Shown here piece after piece: positions 10,881 through 18,518 of a stretch of 64,000 nt of DNA. The notes beneath the pieces are model-generated. The model did not search any database. It had not been told where the DNA came from and saw nothing but the letters and a program-made list of their open reading frames with translations. The translations under genes and the position numbers were made by a program. Numbering within the stretch: the first letter of the stretch is position 1; each line of letters begins with the position of its first letter. This DNA comes from a virus. The DNA lies in the IMG/VR virus record IMGVR_UViG_3300018421_000013, positions 42,334 to 106,333 of that record, one strand, 5' to 3'.

Positions 10881-11315
10881 TTATCTGACTCTGTATAGTG
10901 TAAGGTCTAATCTTTCTGTATCAGAAGATGTTATAATAGCAAAGAGAATACTTACTTCAACTGAATGGGTATCTTCATCAGAAGTAACTTTAATATCTAT
11001 AATATTAACCCTTGGCTCATATTGCTCTATAGTATTTTCAATATGTTGTTTAATTTCTAAATTTGTTTGTTTGCTTTGAGGCTCAAATAAAAATCTAGAT
11101 AGATTACTTCCAAATCGAGGATTTCTTAATCTTTCATATTTATTTGTTAATAATAAATTTCTAATAGCTAGCTTAACAGCTTCAACATTAGTCTTTCTAG
11201 AAATTTGTCCAGTATTAGGATGAGGCCTAAAAGAATGTAAGAAGTCACTGTATAGATCTAGACTTCCTCCACTCTGCTTATATAAATCTCTATGCTGTTC
11301 TATTTTAGCGCCCAT
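10881..11315 (-). CDS. 25: Baseplate wedge protein gp25
   Basis: This 144-aa protein has the size and fold pattern of gp25 (T4: 132 aa). It contains the conserved EPR signature (EQYEPRVNIIDIKV, about residues 96-110) and the closing beta hairpin (VSILFAIITSSDTERLDLTL). A RNPRFGSNLSRFLFEP segment is also typical. gp25 joins the gp6-gp7 wedge core and is conserved across contractile injection systems. It heads the gp25-gp6-gp7 cluster behind a perfect late promoter. Confidence 0.95.
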   Translation of the reverse strand: MGAKIEQHRDLYKQSGGSLDLYSDFLHSFRPHPNTGQISRKTNVEAVKLAIRNLLLTNKYERLRNPRFGSNLSRFLFEPQSKQTNLEIKQHIENTIEQYEPRVNIIDIKVTSDEDTHSVEVSILFAIITSSDTERLDLTLYRVR

Positions 11316-11340
11316 AAAAAGAGCCTCTTATATATTAATT

Positions 11341-11348
11341 TATTTATA
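11341..11348 (-). promoter_or_regulatory. T4-type late promoter for gp25-gp6-gp7
   Basis: The minus strand reads TATAAATA, 26 nt upstream of the gp25 ATG, in the short gap between the gp5-like gene and gp25. Spacing and sequence are the same as for the gp8 promoter. Confidence 0.8.
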
Positions 11349-11353
11349 ACGTA

Positions 11354-12532
11354 TTACTTAGGTGCACCAGTATCAGATTTAGGACCACTTCCTGCTGTTG
11401 GTGAACCATCATGTACATGAGTATGTAACTCAATACCATTAGAAGTAATACTACCACCAGCATCACCAATATTAATAGTGCTTCCAGTAACGTTAATAGT
11501 AGGAGCATCCATTGCAATTGAAGCGTCGCTTGTTATTGACATTGCTCCTACTGAATGTACGCTAGTTGTTCCATCAACATTAACAGAAGAATTGCCCTTA
11601 ATCATTACAGTACTATTCTCTCCAACTGTTACTGTGCTATTACTACCGATTTCAACATTACTATTATTGCCAATTGCAACATCACTATTGTTTACTATAA
11701 CAACTGAACTTGAATTTCCTACGAAAACTGTACTATCAATATCAATTTCAACAATACCATTACCCTTTACGAGTAAATGATTATCCTTCATTGTAATAGT
11801 CCAGTTATTATCTGTAATCTTATCTACACGTCTACCTTTAGCATCTCCTACATTTCCAATTTCAATATAAGAACCAGATGGATGATACGCGTGAATTCTT
11901 TCCGACGTGGGTGTATCATCAATTTCTATTGCATTGCCGCCTTTACTAGTATACGTTAAATTATATGGATACTTTGCAGCATATGCGCTCTTTGGTTCTT
12001 TTATTAATTCAGCATCACCTTCTATTTCTTCTTTTGGTAATGTGTTTGTTCCTCTAGCATTTGAAGCTACATCATTTAAAAACTCATCTCCATCGCTACC
12101 TACGTCAATTTGTAACATTTTTCCAGTTGATTCATCAGTAGGTGGTTCTGGAAATCTTGACATTTTATGATAGGTACCGAATATAACTGGTACATTTGAT
12201 TCTTGACCATCCATATAAAAACCGAAACAATATGTACCAACAGCAATACCGGTTGGAGATAAACCAACAGCATCAATCCAATCTGGTACTTGATATTCTT
12301 CTAACTCAACTATCTTTTTGTGATTTAAACTAGAAGATTGAATAGCTGAAATAGGATACGCCCATAGTAAATCCTCATCTAATATACCATAACTTTTTTT
12401 ATTCTTACCTAATTCACCGGTTTGCTCATGAATAACGCGGATTTTTACACGGCCTAGCATTTCCTCGTCGTTAATATCAACAACGCGAGCAATAAACCAT
12501 TTAAATACATCTCCTAACTTATAATAGCTCAC
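11354..12532 (-). CDS. 5: gp5-like baseplate spike without lysozyme domain
   Basis: The 392-aa protein has three parts. Residues 1-130 form an OB-fold-like domain (GDVFKWFIARVVDINDEEML, GRVKIRVIHEQTG, GTYCFGFYMDGQE). A linker follows, then a VgrG/gp5-type segment around residues 200-260. Residues 260-360 are a beta-helix of repeating hydrophobic-x-Gly-x-Asn-Ser units (VAIGNNSNVEIGSNS). The C-terminus has an HTHVH cluster followed by a Gly/Ser/Pro tail, as in self-tipped spikes that bind metal at the point. T4 gp5 carries a lysozyme domain between OB-fold and helix; none is visible here. The start overlaps the gp27-like stop, matching the gp5-gp27 complex of the tail tip. Confidence 0.85.
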   Translation of the reverse strand: MSYYKLGDVFKWFIARVVDINDEEMLGRVKIRVIHEQTGELGKNKKSYGILDEDLLWAYPISAIQSSSLNHKKIVELEEYQVPDWIDAVGLSPTGIAVGTYCFGFYMDGQESNVPVIFGTYHKMSRFPEPPTDESTGKMLQIDVGSDGDEFLNDVASNARGTNTLPKEEIEGDAELIKEPKSAYAAKYPYNLTYTSKGGNAIEIDDTPTSERIHAYHPSGSYIEIGNVGDAKGRRVDKITDNNWTITMKDNHLLVKGNGIVEIDIDSTVFVGNSSSVVIVNNSDVAIGNNSNVEIGSNSTVTVGENSTVMIKGNSSVNVDGTTSVHSVGAMSITSDASIAMDAPTINVTGSTINIGDAGGSITSNGIELHTHVHDGSPTAGSGPKSDTGAPK

Positions 12533-13797
12533 TATTCTAATCCCTTATTTAAACCAATCTTTCTACAATCTAAAATCATTTCATGGCTCATCTGTCCATC
12601 TTCACCATTTCTGATCATATGCTTTATATCTTTCACAATAAATCTTCCATTAATTAATTCAGCGTCTTCACCACCTGAGGTAACACCAGCAAATTGTGGA
12701 ATATTAATACCAACACTATCACCTATCATAATCTCAGTATCACCATATACTCTTATCTTTACGCCGGTTGATAACATTTTAGATCTAAAAGCCCGCTTGA
12801 AAGGAATAGTTTTAATATGATCTGAAGCAGGTCTTAATTCATCGAATACAATCATACTTGAGATTGCTGGATATTCATGAACACTTTCGTTAAAGTTTTG
12901 ACTATTTTGATCTCCTATAGAATCCGAATGCGCATTAAAAGAGAATCCATCGTGTATATTAGTATAATCATGTGTTTCAAAATAATCGCCGTGATAGATA
13001 TTGAAAGCTCTTACTTGATTACGTATTCCACCGGATAATACACGATCAACTGATGATAACCCATCTAGTCTTTGAAAATCTAGTATATTAAAAGCATTAA
13101 CTACTTTTTCAAAATCACCACCTTGATTTGATGTATCATAAAAATAATAGAAATCATCTGCATAATCTTCTCTTTCTTTAATTAAATTTTCAATCGTAGT
13201 AAAATTGTATTGTTCATTATCTTCATAGAATATAAAAAATGAAGATGCAAATTCTGCAGATACTGCTCTTTCCGTAAGTAAATCTATTACTTGGAAAGGA
13301 CGTACTCTATTCACAGCGTGATCAAAAAATCCTTTTGTCTTTTCTACGTATACGGGTTTCTCTGATCTCAGATCTACTTGAATACACTGTAACACAGCAT
13401 CGCTAAACTCCATCTCTTTATATCGCTTAGAAAAAACAATACTACTATTATAAAGAAAATCAAGAGTGACGCATTTTAATTTATAAGATTGTGCATTACC
13501 CATTGGATTTGGAGCAATACCTTCTACGCGTTCTACAAAGAACTTATACGCGCATTCTTTTCTACCTTCAGACTGTATAGCAAACTCAACAACCTCTTCA
13601 CCACCCACCGGAAAATAGTCAAGTAAATCAATTCCATCGTTTACGTAGATATCACATTGCATACAATGTTCATCTAGGGATTCATAAATATCAATTCCTG
13701 TTACTAGATTATAGATGTTAATAGGATCTATATCTGGAAATTTATATAACCAGATTGTTTGTTCTAGTATATCAACACTTCCAACGTCTGTACTCAT
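12532..13797 (-). CDS. 27: gp27-like baseplate hub protein
   Basis: The 421-aa product begins with IWLYKFPDIDPINIYNLVTG and contains YKLKCVTLDFLYNSS and LLTERAVSAEF, consistent with the tube-like domains of hub proteins of the gp27 / gpD type. Its length is near T4 gp27 (391 aa). The C-terminal part (NGRFIVKDIKHMIRNG, QMSHEMILDCRKIG) fits the last hub strand that returns a measured quantity, common in gp27-like proteins. The assignment also leans on position: its stop overlaps the start of the gp5-like spike, with which gp27 forms the central hub. The sequence match alone is moderate. Confidence 0.7.
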   Translation of the reverse strand: MSTDVGSVDILEQTIWLYKFPDIDPINIYNLVTGIDIYESLDEHCMQCDIYVNDGIDLLDYFPVGGEEVVEFAIQSEGRKECAYKFFVERVEGIAPNPMGNAQSYKLKCVTLDFLYNSSIVFSKRYKEMEFSDAVLQCIQVDLRSEKPVYVEKTKGFFDHAVNRVRPFQVIDLLTERAVSAEFASSFFIFYEDNEQYNFTTIENLIKEREDYADDFYYFYDTSNQGGDFEKVVNAFNILDFQRLDGLSSVDRVLSGGIRNQVRAFNIYHGDYFETHDYTNIHDGFSFNAHSDSIGDQNSQNFNESVHEYPAISSMIVFDELRPASDHIKTIPFKRAFRSKMLSTGVKIRVYGDTEIMIGDSVGINIPQFAGVTSGGEDAELINGRFIVKDIKHMIRNGEDGQMSHEMILDCRKIGLNKGLE

Positions 13798-14663
13798 TAT
13801 GCTTTATTCATCATATCATTAAGTTGTTTATTTAAACTTGATGCATTATCTGCGTCGATGAGAAATAACTCTCGTTTCTTTTCATTTAAATCATTTTCGA
13901 AATCGTAAGCATTGACCGCAGAAAAATATACTTCCTCATTTTCATTAATGACTTGGTGTGTAGATACACTATCTGCATCGACTGTATATGTATCGGATGC
14001 TCCTCTTTTTGTTACAGTATAATCACTACCGGCGGTCCAATCACCATAGACATGTTGTATTGTTATCGCACTTGTGTTAGCCCAGGTTACAGTTCCATAA
14101 ACGGAACTATTACTGTCTTTTATAAGGATATCGCCGGCGCTTGCGGCGGCGTCCACGGTCGCGACATTAAAACTAACATACTTATTTGTCGGTACTACGA
14201 TATCTTCTTTTTGTCTAACATATCCGGAAATACCAAAAGCGTTATATATAGGACCCCAATATTTTTTACGGTCTCCAATTAAATTATTATATTGTTCGGA
14301 AGACAAGATCGTATCGTCACTTTCCCAATTATTTTTCCATTGTACAATTGCTTGTAAAGCATAATCAAAGGATCCATATTTTTTAATAATAAATTCTTGG
14401 AAATCTTGCTCGTTCAGCACTACCCCATAATACGGATCACTAATATCATTTGCTAGATAGATTAACCAATCAAAATTCACATCGTCGTAATAATTAAATG
14501 CGAGGTGTTCTATTCGTTCGCTACTATCCATCGTATAGGTATAGAATCGATTATAATATTCTTTGACCGTCGACGAAATATCTACTCGCTTCATTATATT
14601 AAGAGCAGGTGTACCATCATAATCGATTACAGGAAATCTTTCGAAGAATCTTTTAATTGCCAT
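13797..14663 (-). CDS. 53: Baseplate wedge protein gp53 with an inserted domain
   Basis: Residues 1-150 match gp53: KRFFERFPVIDYDGTPALNI, then EHLAFNYYDDVNFDWLIYLA, ANDISDPYYGVVLNEQDFQE and FIIKKYGSFDYALQAI. T4 gp53 is 196 aa; this one is 288 aa because a segment of about 90 residues (roughly 155-240) follows the conserved part. That segment is Ala/Ser/Thr/Val-rich and its DNA is locally GC-rich (around 14128-14164), unlike the surrounding AT-rich genes. gp53 joins neighbouring wedges. The stop overlaps the gp27-like start and the gene follows gp48 by 3 nt. Confidence 0.88.
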   Translation of the reverse strand: MAIKRFFERFPVIDYDGTPALNIMKRVDISSTVKEYYNRFYTYTMDSSERIEHLAFNYYDDVNFDWLIYLANDISDPYYGVVLNEQDFQEFIIKKYGSFDYALQAIVQWKNNWESDDTILSSEQYNNLIGDRKKYWGPIYNAFGISGYVRQKEDIVVPTNKYVSFNVATVDAAASAGDILIKDSNSSVYGTVTWANTSAITIQHVYGDWTAGSDYTVTKRGASDTYTVDADSVSTHQVINENEEVYFSAVNAYDFENDLNEKKRELFLIDADNASSLNKQLNDMMNKA

Positions 14664-14666
14664 ATA

Positions 14667-16022
14667 TTAACCTTGTTCGTCTTCAGAAGTATATTGTTCT
14701 ATTTCTTGGAATGTCATCGATAATGTAATTGAAACGGGTCTTCCATCAATAAAGAAAGCACTCGATCCTTCTGCTGTATAATTAATAGAAATGTTTGTTA
14801 TAGCAGATCTTTTAAAGTTACCGTAATCATATATTTCACTACCCTCCCTTATTACATTAGGCTGTACAATATTCGGAAATTTCAAAAATGCTTTACCTGC
14901 GCCATTTAATTCAGGAAGAGCGTGTAACTTTATTTCTTTTAGTATCTGCTGTAATACATCACTTTCATCAAAACTACGTGGAATTAATCTCCATACCCAA
15001 TTAAATTCTCGTAGGTTCAAACCCTTAAAGAATAATGTGGGATGAGGATTAGGTACCATCCCTGCAACACTGGACACTACCCCACCTATTGCTGCATCTT
15101 CTGTCATAAATTTTTGTAATGCTAAATACCTTGCTGCATCTCTTGCTCCACTCGCACCTTCTCCAGCAGTTAACTGACCTGCCTGATTCATAATTTGTCG
15201 ACCACTATCCATTAATCTTCCTTCAGACATTGATCTTGTAGCATCCGCATTAATAGAATCCAATACAGCACCTAACGCTGCTTGATCCTGCTGAGAGTGT
15301 ATAATGTTATGAGCTACTGTCATGTTTTCCGGTAGAGGCAGATATACCACTATCTGTTCCCCTACACTACCCCCCTTATAAGCGTTCTCTCTCGTATATT
15401 CTAAGAACCTTAATTGCAAATAAGCCTGAGTATTCGTTTCTAAATCCATCGGGAACATTAATCCTCCGAATGGCAGATCTAGTTTACCTGTTATTTTATT
15501 TGCTGCCTTTCTTACTTTACTATTCACCGTAGACTTTAACTTAGCAGGTATACGATTTCCTAGTGACGAAAAATCTTTGGTGTGTTTAGCAACTGCGCGC
15601 GTAATATTTTTTGCTGCTTTGTTATGTGCGATTCCCTTCATGGCTACAGAGGTAATTTTAGAGGCGATCTTTGTGGGTACCCCAGCCCCCTCCAGCTTCG
15701 CACCGAGAGCACTACCCACCACTATAGCTGCCTTGTTCCCGCCTCCTAGTGAAGAGAGTTTCCCTGCGATATCTCCTGTAATTCCGCCTGCTTTTCCTAA
15801 TGATCCAGCGAGGCCAGAGACACTGCTGATCTGCGCCTTTTCTAATAAAGAAGATTTTTGTTTAAGCTGACCTGTGAGTGATCCTACGTCCTTTAATGCG
15901 TTATTAGAAATCTTTCTCTTCGTCTTAGAGAGAAGAGCCGAAGCAGGACTTGTCACGGCCTGTGTGACTGTATTAACTGTCTTTGATTTAACGCTATCTA
16001 CTAGGTTATTATGGAATGACAT
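14667..16022 (-). CDS. 48: Baseplate-tail tube cap protein gp48 with long N-terminal extension
   Basis: The C-terminal 260 residues match gp48: FPMDLETNTQAYLQLRFLEY, VVYLPLPENM, NPHPTLFFKGLNLREFNWVW, RLIPRSFDESDVLQQILKEI and a final SITLSMTFQEIEQYTSED. gp48 sits on top of the hub and starts tube polymerisation. About 190 residues precede this core. They are rich in Gly, Ala, Ser and Lys (SLTGQLKQKS, AGGITGDIAGKLSSLGGGN, KAAIVVGSALGAKLEGAGV) and have no match that I recognise. T4 gp48 is 364 aa, so the 451-aa length comes from this extension. It is the first gene of the minus-strand baseplate block. Confidence 0.85.
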   Translation of the reverse strand: MSFHNNLVDSVKSKTVNTVTQAVTSPASALLSKTKRKISNNALKDVGSLTGQLKQKSSLLEKAQISSVSGLAGSLGKAGGITGDIAGKLSSLGGGNKAAIVVGSALGAKLEGAGVPTKIASKITSVAMKGIAHNKAAKNITRAVAKHTKDFSSLGNRIPAKLKSTVNSKVRKAANKITGKLDLPFGGLMFPMDLETNTQAYLQLRFLEYTRENAYKGGSVGEQIVVYLPLPENMTVAHNIIHSQQDQAALGAVLDSINADATRSMSEGRLMDSGRQIMNQAGQLTAGEGASGARDAARYLALQKFMTEDAAIGGVVSSVAGMVPNPHPTLFFKGLNLREFNWVWRLIPRSFDESDVLQQILKEIKLHALPELNGAGKAFLKFPNIVQPNVIREGSEIYDYGNFKRSAITNISINYTAEGSSAFFIDGRPVSITLSMTFQEIEQYTSEDEQG

Positions 16023-16027
16023 AAATA
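16020..16027 (+). promoter_or_regulatory. Late-promoter-like site for gp4
   Basis: The plus strand reads CATAAATA, one mismatch from TATAAATA, and ends 27 nt before the gp4 ATG, close to the spacing at gp8 and gp25. It overlaps the start codon of the divergent gp48 gene. Confidence 0.5.
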
Positions 16028-16053
16028 TCTTATCTCTTAGTGTTTAATTAATC

Positions 16054-16494
16054 ATGGCGTATAAAGGCAAATTCAAACCACGTAATCCATCCAAATATAA
16101 AGGCGATCCTACAAACATCATCTATAGGAGCCGATGGGAATTAGTATTTATGGACTACTGTGATTCCCATAAGGATATAATAAAGTGGGCCTCTGAGGAA
16201 TTCTTTATTCCATATAGGTCTCTCATAGATGGCCGTCTCCACAGATACTTTCCAGACTTCTATATAGAAAAGCTCGATAAGGATGGCCATAAAGAAATCG
16301 TAGTCATAGAAATAAAACCGCGATCTCAGACAATTGAACCTAAACCCTCTAAACAAATCACCAAAAGATATTTATATGAAGTCAGAGAATATGGACGAAA
16401 TATATCTAAATGGAAAGCCGCAGAAAAATTTTGTTTAGAAAGAGGATGGAGATTTATGATAATGACCGAGAAAGAGCTAGGGATTAAATTTTAA
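16054..16494 (+). CDS. 4: Head completion protein gp4
   Basis: The 146-aa protein matches T4 gp4 (150 aa) along its length: MAYKGKFKPRNPSKYKGDP, YRSRWELVFMDYCDSH, YFPDFYIEK, VVIEIKPRSQT and KWKAAEKFCLERGWRFMIM. The D-x16-E-x-K arrangement (FPDFYIEK...VIEIKP) resembles a PD-(D/E)XK nuclease core, in line with reports for this family. gp4 is needed with gp50/gp64 to finish the filled head before tail joining. It starts the plus-strand late block, divergent from gp48, and is followed by hairpins with T-runs. Confidence 0.93.
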   Translation: MAYKGKFKPRNPSKYKGDPTNIIYRSRWELVFMDYCDSHKDIIKWASEEFFIPYRSLIDGRLHRYFPDFYIEKLDKDGHKEIVVIEIKPRSQTIEPKPSKQITKRYLYEVREYGRNISKWKAAEKFCLERGWRFMIMTEKELGIKF

Positions 16495-16518
16495 TTCTCG
16501 CGAAAGGAAACAAAGGGC

Positions 16519-16544
16519 AACCGGCTTTAAATACGGTTTTTTTT
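16519..16544 (+). terminator. Intrinsic terminator after gp4
   Basis: A 5-bp stem AACCG/CGGTT (16519-16523 with 16034+500 region, i.e. 16534-16538) with a 10-nt loop runs straight into a run of eight T. It begins 25 nt after the gp4 stop. A weaker version (AACC/GGTT plus T-run) follows at 16575-16599. Confidence 0.6.
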
Positions 16545-16599
16545 GATTAATAAATAGTAGAGAAAACACAGACGAACCCCTTTTAAATACGGTTTTTTT
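16526..16599 (+). repeat. 18-bp direct repeat in two copies, terminator-like
   Basis: The sequence TTTAAATACGGTTTTTTT occurs at 16526-16543 and again at 16582-16599, 56 bp apart. Each copy forms the loop, 3' arm and T-run of a small hairpin. The two act most simply as tandem terminators between gp4 and the next plus-strand genes. Confidence 0.7.
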
Positions 16600-16667
16600 A
16601 TTATGTTGCTCTCGATAGGTATTTTATATTTGTTTTTTTTACTTTTTTTACTTTTTAAGGATGATAT

Positions 16668-16823
16668 ATGATGAAATTATTGGATAAATTTGCGAATCAA
16701 ATCAAAAATGATATTCAAGCAAAGAAGATTTATGAAGCTCGATGGGTTTGGTATCATACAATTCTTGCCTTCGAACTATTAATTATTATCTTTGTACTCA
16801 TTGGAATTTTGATAAAAATATGA
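16668..16823 (+). CDS. Small single-pass membrane protein (51 aa)
   Basis: The start is the first of two adjacent ATG codons, seven bases after an AAGG ribosome site. Residues 1-27 are charged (KLLDKFANQIKNDIQAKK); residues 28-50 form one hydrophobic segment (HTILAFELLIIIFVLIGIL). The stop overlaps the ATG of the 2OG oxygenase gene (ATGA), so it is translated as part of that operon. No family is recognised. Small membrane proteins of this type are common in T4-like accessory regions. Confidence 0.6.
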   Translation: MMKLLDKFANQIKNDIQAKKIYEARWVWYHTILAFELLIIIFVLIGILIKI

Positions 16824-17389
16824 GTTTTAAGCCTTTTGTAATACGTAATGTATTAAACGAAGAAATGATTGAATATTATGATTCTTCTTTTATAGATCTT
16901 TTCTCTTGTGTTGAAAATCCGATCTTGAATCATATGTTTAGAGGAAATATTTCTTATGTTTCTTGTCCGCGATATAGAAGAAAAGATGATATTGAAAAAG
17001 TTCGTCTTCGAATAGAAAAAAAATTAAAAAAAAGTTTATATTATACGTATGTTTTTCATGCGGAGTATTATTATGAATCGTTTATGGGTCCGCATAGAGA
17101 TAATCCAGCGTGTGAAGTTTCGATTACGATGCATATTCATGGTGATCAATCTTGGCCAATTAAGATGATTTATGATGAAAAGGTTTTATCGTTTAAAATA
17201 AATCCTGGTGATGGGATTGTTTATCCTGGTCCTGATGTATTGCATTGGCGAGAGCCTTATCTTGGTGAACATTATAATCAATTAATGTTTCATTATTCTT
17301 CGTTTCCAATGAATGTATCAAATGAAGAAAGAATTAATATAATAGAATATGAGCAAAAAATAGATAAATATTACAGCAAATACGTTTAA
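16820..17389 (+). CDS. 2OG-Fe(II) oxygenase superfamily protein
   Basis: The product (189 aa from the ATG at 16820) has a jelly-roll iron site: His92 and Asp94 in GPHRDNP and His142 in GDGIVYPGPDVLHWREP, followed by a conserved tail strand (NQLMFHYSSFP). An upstream extension in frame exists to 16742, but 16820 is preferred because it overlaps the stop of the preceding membrane-protein gene. Such oxygenases hydroxylate proteins, lipids or nucleic acids using 2-oxoglutarate; the substrate cannot be inferred. It lies between head and tail genes and is one of four such genes here. Confidence 0.8.
   Translation: MSFKPFVIRNVLNEEMIEYYDSSFIDLFSCVENPILNHMFRGNISYVSCPRYRRKDDIEKVRLRIEKKLKKSLYYTYVFHAEYYYESFMGPHRDNPACEVSITMHIHGDQSWPIKMIYDEKVLSFKINPGDGIVYPGPDVLHWREPYLGEHYNQLMFHYSSFPMNVSNEERINIIEYEQKIDKYYSKYV
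17363..17370 (+). promoter_or_regulatory. Late-promoter-like site before the tail gene at 17395
   Basis: GATAAATA, one mismatch from the T4 late consensus, ends 25 nt before the next ATG. It lies inside the end of the oxygenase gene. Confidence 0.35.
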
Positions 17390-17394
17390 GAAAC

Positions 17395-17982
17395 ATGGCA
17401 ACATACATCTTTGATAAAATAGCGCGAGAGCAGCAAACTGCTGGTGTTTCCGGCGTGGAAGCTCGTGATTGGCTGAGAGATAGAGCATCAGAAATCAACT
17501 CAGTGAATATACGAAAAGAAATGACGAATCGTGCATTAACTCAATCTAATATCACAAATCAAGATATTGGACGAATGTTTATGTACTTTTATACAGCGAA
17601 AACAAAAGATAAGTTGCCTTATTGGGACAGATTTCCTTGCATCTTTGTTGTTGATGTAACAGCAGACGGATTCACGGGAATTAACTTACATTATTTAAGT
17701 CCTCTTTACAGAGCTCGTTTAATGGATAGCTTATATACGATTCAACGTAATGATGGACTAAGAAAAAGTAAAAAGCTGCGAATGAATTATCAATTATTAA
17801 GTAGTGCAGCAAAATTTCGTTGGTTTAAGCCAACGTTTAAAAAATATTTAAGAAGTCAAGTAAGAAGTCGATATTTGTGGGTTCCTGCAGAATCGTGGGA
17901 TGTAGCGTTAATGTTGCCGACTCAAAGATTTGTACGTACAACTAAGAATAGAGTTTGGAGAGACAGTCGCAATGCCTTTTAA
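17395..17982 (+). CDS. Conserved tail-region protein, function not assigned
   Basis: The 195-aa product contains GRMFMYFYTAKTKDKLPYWD, RFPCIFVVDVTADGFTGINL and HYLSPLYRARLMDSL, a pattern I have seen in proteins from many large phages near the tail genes, without a reliable function. The C-terminus is basic (FKKYLRSQVRSRYLWVP). It could be one of the small T4 hub or tail-completion proteins that diverge strongly (gp28, gp3 or gp2), but no specific match is visible. Its last codons overlap the start of the tail-tube-like gene. Confidence 0.6.
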   Translation: MATYIFDKIAREQQTAGVSGVEARDWLRDRASEINSVNIRKEMTNRALTQSNITNQDIGRMFMYFYTAKTKDKLPYWDRFPCIFVVDVTADGFTGINLHYLSPLYRARLMDSLYTIQRNDGLRKSKKLRMNYQLLSSAAKFRWFKPTFKKYLRSQVRSRYLWVPAESWDVALMLPTQRFVRTTKNRVWRDSRNAF

Positions 17983-18505
17983 CATAAGCGAATTTAAAAG
18001 CAATCTAGGAAAGAATGGATTATTACGCGCTTCTCATTATGAAGTAGAATTGTTTTTTCCTGCAATACTCGGCAATGATCGTGAATTGGTGTTAAAAACC
18101 GAGAGTGTAAACATTCCAGGATTTGCATCGTTTAGTGCTGATAATTATCGCCCATATGGTGCAGGCAAAACTATTTCTATTCCGTATGGATATAATCCAA
18201 CATCAATTCAGTGTGCACATATGATTGATTCAAACGGTGATACATTACAAAAGTTTTATGATTGGTCTGACTTAATTGTAGGAAGATCTGGTAATCAAGC
18301 ACAATATCTTGTTGCTTACTATGAAGATTATATTGGTACAATGAATATTAAAATATTTAATGGTGCAGGTGATCTTTCAAAGACTATTGTTGTAAAAGAA
18401 GTATATCCAATCTCATACGATCAAGTAGGCATGGGATGGAATGAAACAGATAGATTTTTAAGTTTGAACGTTGACTATAATTATTCGACGTATGAATATA
18501 CTTAA
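17972..18505 (+). CDS. Tail tube-like protein (gp19/gp54 fold family)
   Basis: The 177-aa product (ATG at 17972) reads like a phage tail tube subunit: NLGKNGLLRASHYEVELFFP, an ESVNIPGFASFSADNYRPYG segment, ISIPYGYNPTSIQCAHMIDS and a closing SLNVDYNYSTYEYT strand. It is the size of a tube monomer (T4 gp19: 163 aa) but lies between hub genes, not beside the sheath gene. A baseplate-tube adaptor such as gp54, which shares the tube fold, is the more likely role. Translation overlaps the previous gene by 11 nt. An earlier in-frame start at 17930 is disfavoured because it lacks a ribosome site. Confidence 0.7.
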   Translation: MPFNISEFKSNLGKNGLLRASHYEVELFFPAILGNDRELVLKTESVNIPGFASFSADNYRPYGAGKTISIPYGYNPTSIQCAHMIDSNGDTLQKFYDWSDLIVGRSGNQAQYLVAYYEDYIGTMNIKIFNGAGDLSKTIVVKEVYPISYDQVGMGWNETDRFLSLNVDYNYSTYEYT

Positions 18506-18518
18506 TGAGGAGTAAATG

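Noticed and set aside
16742-16819. An upstream extension of the 2OG oxygenase
   Set aside because: It overlaps the small membrane gene fully, and the ATG at 16820 has a proper ATGA coupling.
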